DNA from: an uncultured Acetatifactor sp. | GTDB lineage: Bacteria > Bacillota > Clostridia > Lachnospirales > Lachnospiraceae | NCBI GenBank assembly: GCA_910577035.1 | Contig: CAJTKW010000051.1 | Coordinates: 1 to 24,837, forward strand | Direction: 5' to 3' | Length of the DNA: 24,837 nucleotides | Part shown: positions 16,407-23,134 of the stretch, piece by piece | How the letters are laid out: every line of letters starts with the position of its first letter | Numbering within the stretch: position 1 is the first letter of the stretch | The notes under the pieces: generated by a model | Databases searched by the model: none | What the model saw: the letters and a program-made list of their open reading frames with translations, nothing else | Told to the model about the DNA's origin: nothing | Made by a program: the position numbers and the translations under genes

Positions 16407-17210
16407 CTATTTTCTGTAAATCGACGGTTGTACATACTGGAACTTTATCTTATGACGGTCAAGGCTTTCCGTGGTGCCGATAAACAAATAGCCTCCCGGC
16501 TCCATACAGTCATAGATCCTCTGCACAAGCTGATGCTTGGTGTCATTGGGAAAGTAAATCATTACATTCCGCAAAAAGACAATATGGAACTTTTTGCGGA
16601 AGGGAAGGGGGTTCATCAGGTTAAACTGTCTGAAAATCAGCTCGTTCTTCAGCACATCCTTCACCTGATATTCCTCGTCGCTGATCTGCTTAAAGTACCT
16701 CTGCTTCCATTTCGAAGGTACCGGATCCACATCCTCCTTAAGATAGATGCCCCGGGAAGCATGCTCCAGCACCCTTGTGGATATATCCGTGGCAAGCACC
16801 TTGGTATCCCAGGAAGAATGCTCCAGCCCGAAATAGTCCAAAAGCACCATGGCCAGGGTATAGGGCTCCTCCCCCGTGGAAGATGCGCCGCACCATATAC
16901 GCAGATCCCTGGTGCTGGCAGCCTGCTGCCTTGCCCAGGGCAGAACTATCTTCTGCATATAATCGAAATGGGCGCTTTCCCGCATAAAATATGTATGATT
17001 GGTAGTCAATGCGTTGACTATGTCCGTAGCCTCCGGACCCCCGGGATTATGCTCAACCTTCGCCATATATTCGGCACAGCTGCCATATCCGTTCCGGGCC
17101 AGGTAATTTTCAAGCCTCCCTCCTACCAGCACACGCTTCTGGCTTAAATCAATGCCATAATTCTTCTGCATATAGGACACAATATGCTGGAATTCACTGT
17201 CCGTAATCAA
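16407..17210 (-). CDS. cheR: Chemotaxis protein methyltransferase CheR
   Basis: This protein of about 267 residues has the CheR order. An N-terminal helical domain is followed by TTNHTYFMRE, then the SAM-binding block IWCGASSTGEEPYTLAM, LATDIS, and FLRNVMIYF. It methylates glutamates on the MCP using S-adenosylmethionine. I chose a TTG start at 17210 because AGGAGG lies eight bases before it; a TTG seven codons upstream has no such site. There is no tetratricopeptide extension. It lies about 60 bases after the response regulator gene upstream, so it is probably in the same transcript. Confidence 0.93.
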   Translation of the reverse strand: MITDSEFQHIVSYMQKNYGIDLSQKRVLVGGRLENYLARNGYGSCAEYMAKVEHNPGGPEATDIVNALTTNHTYFMRESAHFDYMQKIVLPWARQQAASTRDLRIWCGASSTGEEPYTLAMVLLDYFGLEHSSWDTKVLATDISTRVLEHASRGIYLKEDVDPVPSKWKQRYFKQISDEEYQVKDVLKNELIFRQFNLMNPLPFRKKFHIVFLRNVMIYFPNDTKHQLVQRIYDCMEPGGYLFIGTTESLDRHKIKFQYVQPSIYRK

Positions 17211-17271
17211 AAAAACCGCCTCCTCAGACAATAAAATCTTATGCTAATCATACAATTTTTGTAATTTATTG

Positions 17272-18351
17272 TCAATCCCTTCTCATCTGTCTCCAGATTT
17301 TGTTAAAAACCTTTACCAGATCCGGGTCATACCAGATTCCTTCTTTTTCGTTAATGATCTCTATGCTCTCCTCCACGGGACGCTGCACGCCGTCATCCCT
17401 GCCTGCTGTCAGGTGGTCGAAATCATTGGCCAGGGAAGCGATCCTGACCTCCAGCGGAATCTCCTTTCCCTTCCATGCCGGATAACCGGAACCGTCCCAG
17501 CGCGCATGATGGCCGGTGGCAATGGTAATTGCCATGGAGAGGAACCTTCCCGGCCGCTCTCCCGCACAAATATCCTCCAGCACCTCGGAAGCCGTCTCCC
17601 CGCACCTTTCCATGTATTCCCCGCTGCGCTCCATGGGATTCCCTGTATGGAACACAGGATCTCCCGACAGGATAAAGGCGCCGATGTCATGGATCTTTGC
17701 CGCCGTCTCAATGGTCTCCACAAACTCGTCATTGATCTCATCTTCATAGGCGGAAAGGAGCTGAAGCCCCTGGGCCAGCAGTCCGCAGTTATAACCCACG
17801 TTTTTCAGATGATTCCCTTCATGGGGATTCCGTCTCTGTATTATCTTGGAAATGGCAAGCAGCACATTTTTCTGTTCCCGCTCAATCTGCTCCTGCTGAG
17901 ACTCAATCAGCTTGTGCATCATCCGGTTATGCTCCGACATCTGCTGCTTGAGGCGGTAACTGCTTAAGTGATTGCTCACCCGCATAATGACCTCCACCGC
18001 GTCAAAGGGCTTGGGGATAAAATCCACCGCCCCCGCCTGAAAGGCCTGTTTCTTCTCCTCACTGGTATTCAGCACGGAGATGAAAACAAAGGGAATATCC
18101 CTGGTGGCAGGGTTTTCCTTCAGCATCCTGCAGAATTCCAGCCCGTCAATCTCAGGCATGGAGAGGTCAGACAGAATCAGCGCCGGCATTGTTTCCGCCA
18201 TCAGCTCAAACGCCTCACGCACACTCAGTGCGCACATAGTTATGTAGCCCTCCTGTGAAATAATATTATTCAGAATTTCCACATTCATGTCAATATCATC
18301 CACAATCAGAATCCGGGGCCCTTCCTTTTTCATGGCTTCCGTTCCTCCCAT
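17272..18351 (-). CDS. Response regulator with a degenerate HD-GYP output domain
   Basis: This 359-residue protein has a receiver (about 12-130) with phospho-acceptor Asp62 in LSDLSMPEIDG and Lys in IPKPF, a coiled-coil linker (about 131-165), and an HD-GYP-type domain (about 165-350). Kept are His181, the His221-Asp222 pair, HH at 281-282 and GSGYP. Changed compared with the canonical relative at 20286-21368 are the HDIGK lysine (Ala225), the helix histidine (Cys250 in YMERCGE), and the aspartate of the VADVYDAL block (Asn309 in LANDFDHLT). Active HD-GYP domains bind metal and cleave cyclic di-GMP. Here loss or alteration of activity is likely, so it may sense the nucleotide or act by protein contacts. 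It has a good AAAGGAGG site and lies about 15 bases after the kinase gene, its likely donor. Confidence 0.85.
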   Translation of the reverse strand: MGGTEAMKKEGPRILIVDDIDMNVEILNNIISQEGYITMCALSVREAFELMAETMPALILSDLSMPEIDGLEFCRMLKENPATRDIPFVFISVLNTSEEKKQAFQAGAVDFIPKPFDAVEVIMRVSNHLSSYRLKQQMSEHNRMMHKLIESQQEQIEREQKNVLLAISKIIQRRNPHEGNHLKNVGYNCGLLAQGLQLLSAYEDEINDEFVETIETAAKIHDIGAFILSGDPVFHTGNPMERSGEYMERCGETASEVLEDICAGERPGRFLSMAITIATGHHARWDGSGYPAWKGKEIPLEVRIASLANDFDHLTAGRDDGVQRPVEESIEIINEKEGIWYDPDLVKVFNKIWRQMRRD

Positions 18352-18366
18352 GTCAACGCCTCCTTT

Positions 18367-19806
18367 CTAAAACTCGCCAACCCTCTTAATGATTGCTTCC
18401 TTCACCACTCCGCAGGCATCAATGCTCTTCTGGTAATTGCTCTTCCTGATCGCCATCTCCATCCGCAGAACCAGACGCCGCATCTCATCGTCGCTGTTTT
18501 TCACCAGCTCCTTCACCGTAGAAGCCAGCACTTCTGCCTTGTCCCACGTTCCCAGCTCTATGGACAGGATCAGCTTATCCATGCGTTTCTTCAATTCCTC
18601 TTTATTGGCCGGCTCTCCAAACCGCGAGAAGTCTCCCTCCTGATCCTGCTGCGGCTCCCCGGCCAGGCTGATCAGGCTTTGATAAGCCCCCTGGGGTGTG
18701 GAACCGGCATCCCCGCTCTTCCCCAACTTCATCCTTACGGAAAAGGAAAAGGTGCTTCCCTTCCCCTTCTCACTCTCCACCTGGATGCTGCCCTGCATCA
18801 GCTCCACCAGCTGCTTGGTGATGGCCAGGCCCAATCCCGTTCCCCCGAACCTCCTTGTGATGGAGGCATCGGCCTGGGTGAAGCTCTGAAACAGCTTATC
18901 CTGTTCCTTCTGCGTCATACCGATACCGCTGTCCTTCACCATGAAAAACAGCTCCACCTCATCCTGGGTCTGCTTTGTCTTTCCCGCCACAATACCCACC
19001 GAGCCGATCATGGTGAATTTGACCGCGTTGGACAACAGATTATTCAATATCTGGACCAGGCGCAGCTCGTCTCCTACCAGGAACTGGGGAATCTTCTGAT
19101 CCACTTCCACGTTCAGGCGCAGCTCCTTTTTGTTGATCTCCGCCATGTGCGTGGCAATCACCCGGTCCATCATCGTATAAAAATCAAATTCCTTTTCTTC
19201 GATGGTAAATTTCCCCGACCCCAGTTTGCCATAGTCCAGAATATTGTTTATAATGGCAGAAATATTGTCACAGCAGTACAGAATCAGCTCCACCGTCTTT
19301 TTCTGCTCCCCGTCCACCCCGTCCAAAAGTGTGGTGGCATGGCCCCGAATCCCGTTTACCGGAGTTCTGAGCTCATGGGTGACATTAGAGACAAAATCAT
19401 TTCTGACACGGATATTCTCCTCCTCGTCCTGACGGATCTTCCTGCTGCGCAGGTCCATATTCTTACGGTCGGAGATGTCCTCCGCCAGAAGGATGCGGAT
19501 TCCCTCTTCCTTTCCGGAAAAGGCGCGTACCCTCACCGGAAAGCAGGAACCGTTCTGCCGGTAGGCTGCCATTTCCTGTAATTCCCCGGGCTGAAGCTTT
19601 TCAAAGGGCTTTACGTCCGCATTTCGAAATTCCTGCCTGAATATTTGTTTTATATCGCATTCCGTCAGGCTGTCCCGCTCATATTCCAGCTTATCGGCAG
19701 CAGTCTGATTCGCCCAGAGGATGTTTCCCCCTTCGTTAAAGGCCAATACCAGCTCTACCGTCTCATGTGCAATCAGGGCGCTCAACCATTCCTTCTCCAT
19801 AGCCAT
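18367..19806 (-). CDS. PAS-domain sensor histidine kinase with a C-terminal HPt-like tail
   Basis: This cytoplasmic kinase of about 479 residues has a PAS domain (about 8-115: VLAFNEGGNILWANQTAAD), a short coiled coil, and a HisKA domain with phospho-acceptor His144 in FVSNVTHELRTPVNGI. The ATPase domain has N box NLLSNAVKFT, G1 DSGIGM, an F box (LFQSFTQAD) and G2 GGTGLGLAI. It has no membrane segment and no receiver domain. After about residue 385 a helical tail (LILSIELGTWDKAEVLASTV) is arranged like an HPt domain but has no histidine at the usual site. It should feed the separate HPt protein and the two adjacent regulators. Start choice: ATG at 19806 after CGGGG; an earlier in-frame start at 19845 would overlap the HPt gene. 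Confidence 0.9.
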   Translation of the reverse strand: MAMEKEWLSALIAHETVELVLAFNEGGNILWANQTAADKLEYERDSLTECDIKQIFRQEFRNADVKPFEKLQPGELQEMAAYRQNGSCFPVRVRAFSGKEEGIRILLAEDISDRKNMDLRSRKIRQDEEENIRVRNDFVSNVTHELRTPVNGIRGHATTLLDGVDGEQKKTVELILYCCDNISAIINNILDYGKLGSGKFTIEEKEFDFYTMMDRVIATHMAEINKKELRLNVEVDQKIPQFLVGDELRLVQILNNLLSNAVKFTMIGSVGIVAGKTKQTQDEVELFFMVKDSGIGMTQKEQDKLFQSFTQADASITRRFGGTGLGLAITKQLVELMQGSIQVESEKGKGSTFSFSVRMKLGKSGDAGSTPQGAYQSLISLAGEPQQDQEGDFSRFGEPANKEELKKRMDKLILSIELGTWDKAEVLASTVKELVKNSDDEMRRLVLRMEMAIRKSNYQKSIDACGVVKEAIIKRVGEF

Positions 19807-19819
19807 ACCCCGTATGTGT

Positions 19820-20188
19820 TTAAAGTGTGCCCAGCAGGTCTTCAAACGTCTTGTACACTCTTTGCAGCTCCTGCCATATATCCTGCACCCGGCCCTTGTC
19901 TACCTCTTCCGCCTGCTTTCCGCGGATCTCTTCCGTGAGATCCGATGCCGCCTTGTAAATCGGGTCAAGCCCCAGATTAGCGGAAACTCCCTTCAGCGTA
20001 TGGGCGTACTTGAACATTTCCTCGTAATTTTCCTCCCGGATGCTTTCCTCCAGGCCGGAATAATTGGAATTATCCGTAAATTTCTTCAGAAACTTCTCAT
20101 ACATTGCCTCATTTCCCATAAACCGGTTGACGGTGGTTTCCACATCCGCTCCGCATTCTTTCAGGCGCTGCTTAAAGCTCTCATCCAT
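19820..20188 (-). CDS. Stand-alone HPt phosphotransfer protein
   Basis: This 122-residue all-helical HPt domain has phospho-acceptor His63 in FKYAHTLKGVSANLGL, the classic AHxLKGxxxxLG signature. It has no kinase domain, so it relays phosphate between receivers. Its place between an HD-GYP regulator and a kinase that lacks a receiver suggests a relay among the two regulators and possibly the CheA branch. It is the first gene after an internal terminator. The ATG is preceded by AGAGGG. The C-terminal part (QAEEVDKGRVQDIWQELQRV) is a long amphipathic helix. Confidence 0.92.
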   Translation of the reverse strand: MDESFKQRLKECGADVETTVNRFMGNEAMYEKFLKKFTDNSNYSGLEESIREENYEEMFKYAHTLKGVSANLGLDPIYKAASDLTEEIRGKQAEEVDKGRVQDIWQELQRVYKTFEDLLGTL

Positions 20189-20225
20189 TTTCTTATCCCT
20201 CTTTTCTCTCCATTACGAATCATTG

Positions 20226-20271
20226 AAAAAAGAAGGCTGAAATATGCGTAAATTTTCTTTTCAGCCTTCTT
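20226..20271 (-). terminator. Hairpin terminator between the HD-GYP regulator and the HPt gene
   Basis: On the minus strand a 13-bp perfect stem (AAGAAGGCTGAAA with TTTCAGCCTTCTT) encloses a 16-base A/T-rich loop and is followed by a T run. It lies 15 bases after the stop at 20286 and about 38 bases before the HPt start. Because so little room is left for a promoter after it, it may act as a partial terminator that lowers downstream expression. Confidence 0.85.
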
Positions 20272-20285
20272 CCCGCCACACAAAC

Positions 20286-21368
20286 TCAAGTAAAGTTAAA
20301 CATTTTAATGACTTCTACAATATTGAAAAAATCCTCTTTAGCGAGCTCAAAGCACTTGAGTACATCAGGTGAAAACTGACCACACTCTCCATTCAGGATC
20401 ATATCATATGCTATTGCGTTGCTATATGCAGTTTTATAAACCCTGTCGCTTACCAGCGCGTCATAGACATCGGCCACGGCCACGATCTGGGCGCTGATAG
20501 GGATCTCTTCTCCCACCAGATGATCCGGATACCCCTTGCCGTCCCATCTCTCGTGGTGGTACCGGCATATGTCATAGCAATACTGGTAGAAATCATCCGC
20601 ATAGGCCTGCTTGCAGGACTCCAGGATCTCGGCCCCGATGGTGGTATGGCGCTTCATGACCTCAAATTCCTCCGGAGTCAGCCGGGCGGGCTTTAACAGG
20701 ATCGCATCGGGAATTCCGATCTTCCCTATGTCATGCAGCGCCGATGCCCTGGCAATCTGATCTATCTTCTCCGGCGTAAGCCCATACTGAGGGCAATACT
20801 TTGCCACATATTTCAACAGAATCCTGGTAAAATACTTAATGCGCCTTACATGGTCGCCGGTCTCCACATTTCTGAATTCCACCACGGCACTTAATGCCTC
20901 AATCATGAAATCATTGTTCTGGCGGATTCTCTGCTCCTGCTCCCGGATCGCCTGCTCCTGCTCCTTCAGCTTCCGCTCCATGTTGCGCTTGCTCTGGTAC
21001 AGCTCAATGATATTATGGGCCCGTCTCTTAATCACACTGGGCTCAAAGGGCTTGTGCATTACGTCCGCAATACCGTATCTGTAGGCCCTGCCCTCGCTCT
21101 CCTTGGGAGTCATGCCTGTAATCAGGATGACCGGTATTGTATCCAGAAGGTCTTTCTCCTTCATGTAATCCAACACTTTAAAGCCGTCCAGAACCGGCAT
21201 AACAACATCCAGAAGAATCAGCACCAGATCTCCTCTTTTCTCGATCTGCTCCACTGCCTGACCCCCGTCAGCCGCTTCCAGAATCTCATACTCGGAGTCA
21301 AACATCATGCGCAGCAGCTCTCTGTTGACTTCCTCGTCATCCACAATCAATAATTGCTGTTTGGCCAT
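20286..21368 (-). CDS. Response regulator with canonical HD-GYP phosphodiesterase domain
   Basis: This 360-residue protein has a receiver (1-120) with phospho-acceptor Asp54 in LLDVVMPVLDG and Lys in MHKPF, a coiled coil rich in Glu/Gln/Arg (about 122-152), and an HD-GYP domain (about 155-355). All expected residues are present: His173, HDIGKIGIP (His212, Asp213, Lys216), His241 in MKRHTTIG, HH at 271-272, GKGYP, and Asp300 in VADVYDAL. Members of this family hydrolyse cyclic di-GMP, some other cyclic dinucleotides, in the cytoplasm. It is the first gene after a consensus promoter. The ATG is preceded by TAGGTGAGAGG, a moderate ribosome binding site. Its phosphodonor is probably the kinase or HPt protein downstream. 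Confidence 0.92.
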   Translation of the reverse strand: MAKQQLLIVDDEEVNRELLRMMFDSEYEILEAADGGQAVEQIEKRGDLVLILLDVVMPVLDGFKVLDYMKEKDLLDTIPVILITGMTPKESEGRAYRYGIADVMHKPFEPSVIKRRAHNIIELYQSKRNMERKLKEQEQAIREQEQRIRQNNDFMIEALSAVVEFRNVETGDHVRRIKYFTRILLKYVAKYCPQYGLTPEKIDQIARASALHDIGKIGIPDAILLKPARLTPEEFEVMKRHTTIGAEILESCKQAYADDFYQYCYDICRYHHERWDGKGYPDHLVGEEIPISAQIVAVADVYDALVSDRVYKTAYSNAIAYDMILNGECGQFSPDVLKCFELAKEDFFNIVEVIKMFNFT

Positions 21369-21463
21369 GGCCTCTCACCTAATCCAGCCGCATTCAAAAA
21401 ATACGTGGACTTTTTCCTCTCTCCCAATATGTATTCGGGTCTTCTATGCTCATAAACAGTATC

Positions 21464-21492
21464 ATTATACTATTCATACCCCGAAATGTCAA
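21464..21492 (-). promoter_or_regulatory. Perfect consensus sigma-A promoter for the regulator/chemosensory cluster
   Basis: On the minus strand TTGACA (21487-21492) and TATAAT (21464-21469) both match the consensus exactly and are spaced by 17 bases. The transcript would start near 21456, giving a leader of about 88 bases before the ATG at 21368. It lies only about 20 bases after the stop of the ASKHA gene, with no visible terminator between them. Confidence 0.92.
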
Positions 21493-21510
21493 TCTGCCTT
21501 TGCAAGTTAT

Positions 21511-22962
21511 TTACAGATTCATGGCCCGATAATACCGTTCTTCAAAATCCGGCTCCGCCGCCAGATTCAGTACCACCGTGCCGTTAACCAGCCTCTCAAG
21601 CTCCTCCGTCACTCCCCGGCCGGCTATCCGTTCCCGGCCTGCCTTCCATGCGCCGGAAAGTGCCGTATTGCCGCCGGCCACAGCCTTTTCCGCCAGCTCC
21701 GCGGACAGCAGCCCGATCTGTACCCCGTCCTCCGGCCGCAGATAATAGCCGAAGCCCCCGGCCAGCACTACCCGGTCTACCTGCTCCGGCCCGATCCCGT
21801 ACCTGTCCAGAAGCGTGCCGATGCCCGCGGCTGCCGCCCCCTTTGCCAGCTGAAGGGCCCGCACCGCCTCCTGGGTGACACGGACATTCCCCACCAGCAC
21901 CCCTTTCTCAAAGTATTCCTCCGCCAGAAGCCCCGTTTCATCCAACAGGCCTGCCCTGCGCAGGGCAGCAAGGCGGCTGACCATGTCCGCTCCCCACACC
22001 CCCCTGTTTACGCCGCCCTCAAAGGCCGGTCCCGCCGCCGTGGCACAGGCGATCCGCTTTTCCCTGCCCCCCAGGACGATCTCACCGTTGGTACCCAGAT
22101 CAATGAGCAGCGTAATGTCCTCCCGGTCTCCCATGCCGCAGGCATACATTCCCGCCGTAATATCTCCTCCCACGAAAGCCGAAATTCCCGGAAATACAAA
22201 GCAGGGAACCCCTGCCAATTCCGTTTCCACGGCACTTAAGCGGGCAGCACGAAAAGGGGCACGTCCCAGCTCGGACGTGTCCCATCCCATCAGCAGATAG
22301 GTCATGGTAGTATTGGCGGCCAGCACCAGCCGCATACTTTCGCCGGGGGACAGCCGCTTTTGAAAACGCCTCAGCCCCTGTTCCAGGACCTCCCGGATCT
22401 GCCGCCTCATGTCCCCGGCCTTCGCCCCGTCCTCCGCGGCCCGGATCCGGGATATTACATCAGCGCCGTAGGCTGTCTGGGGATTTACCGCCAGATACCT
22501 GTCCTCCGCGGCTCCCTCCGCCCCGTAAAGCAGCATGGCCACCGTCGTGGTTCCCACATCCGCAGTCACAAGGCGCACCTTACCCGTCAGACCTCCCGGC
22601 ATTTCCCCGGTAAATACGCTGTCGGTCAGCACGGTCACGGTTCCCGGCCCGCCGGCGCCTGCCGGCCTGTATCCGGGAGCCGCACCGGGGCACAGGCCGC
22701 AGCCCACACAGATCTGACAGCGCAGCCCCTTCCGTACCCGGCCGCCCGCCGGTCCCTGCGCTATGCTTCCGCTTTTCCCCTGCTCCCTGCCTTTGCTCTG
22801 CTCCCTGTCTTTGCTCCCCGTACTGTCTTCCCTCTGCCCTTTGTCTTCCCTCTGCTCCCTGTCTTTGCCCTGCTCCCTGTCTTTGCCCTGCTCCCTGCCT
22901 TTGCTCCCCTTGCTGTCTTCCCTCTGCTCCTTATCCTCCGCTTCTTTCTCCGCTCTATACAA
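21511..22962 (-). CDS. ASKHA/DUF4445 ATPase, RamA-like corrinoid-activator family, with Cys cluster
   Basis: From a TTG at 22962 the protein is about 483 residues. It opens with a charged repeat (see repeat entry), then four cysteines spaced C-x2-C-x2-C-x2-C in RCQICVGCGLCPG. The rest is the ASKHA fold of the DUF4445 family: VTADVGTTTVAMLLYG (phosphate 1), NPQTAYGADVISRI, FVGGDITAGM, LLIDLGTNGEIVLG (phosphate 2) and VVLAGGFGYYL (adenosine). Relatives such as RamA use ATP to reductively reactivate corrinoid proteins through an N-terminal ferredoxin domain. Here that domain is missing and the Cys cluster may bind metal in its place. The target is unknown; no corrinoid gene is in view. Start choice: TTG 22962 after AAGGAG, overlapping the DUF4250 stop; ATG 22983 is the alternative, without such a site. 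Confidence 0.8.
   Translation of the reverse strand: MYRAEKEAEDKEQREDSKGSKGREQGKDREQGKDREQREDKGQREDSTGSKDREQSKGREQGKSGSIAQGPAGGRVRKGLRCQICVGCGLCPGAAPGYRPAGAGGPGTVTVLTDSVFTGEMPGGLTGKVRLVTADVGTTTVAMLLYGAEGAAEDRYLAVNPQTAYGADVISRIRAAEDGAKAGDMRRQIREVLEQGLRRFQKRLSPGESMRLVLAANTTMTYLLMGWDTSELGRAPFRAARLSAVETELAGVPCFVFPGISAFVGGDITAGMYACGMGDREDITLLIDLGTNGEIVLGGREKRIACATAAGPAFEGGVNRGVWGADMVSRLAALRRAGLLDETGLLAEEYFEKGVLVGNVRVTQEAVRALQLAKGAAAAGIGTLLDRYGIGPEQVDRVVLAGGFGYYLRPEDGVQIGLLSAELAEKAVAGGNTALSGAWKAGRERIAGRGVTEELERLVNGTVVLNLAAEPDFEERYYRAMNL
22774..22932 (-). repeat. 18-bp tandem repeat coding a charged hexapeptide
   Basis: The minus strand encodes repeated variants of the hexapeptide REQGKD (also REQRED, REQSKG, GQREDS) over about 53 residues. 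At the nucleotide level the 18-bp unit is best kept near 22850-22905. The region is rich in Glu, Gln, Lys, Arg, Asp and Gly and should be disordered or form a highly charged helix. It lies between the start and the Cys cluster of the ASKHA protein. Confidence 0.8.
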
Positions 22963-23128
22963 ACCGGTTCTTCTCCTTGTCATAGTGATAATCAATGGCC
23001 GCCAGCTTCCCGGCAATCTCCTCCCCGTCCACATCCAGATCCTCGCAGAGGGCCTCCAGACTGCCGTAATAATCCCGCAGTTTCAGATTGACAAAGCTCA
23101 AAAGCATGGCCGGATCTTTTGGTATCAT
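22955..23128 (-). CDS. DUF4250-family small protein
   Basis: This 57-residue protein begins MIPKDPAMLLSFVNLKLRDY and ends DYHYDKEKNRFV. It matches, from memory, the DUF4250 family of small Clostridia proteins, which share MIPKDPxMLLSxxNxKLRD and a Leu/Glu-rich second half; their function is unknown. The ATG lies 6 bases after the clpB stop, and AAAGGA inside the end of clpB serves as its ribosome binding site, so it is translated with clpB. Its own stop overlaps the likely start of the ASKHA gene. The helix pattern GSLEALCEDLDVDGEEIAGK suggests a small helix-turn-helix-like domain, but that is a guess. Confidence 0.85.
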   Translation of the reverse strand: MIPKDPAMLLSFVNLKLRDYYGSLEALCEDLDVDGEEIAGKLAAIDYHYDKEKNRFV

Positions 23129-23134
23129 ACTGTC

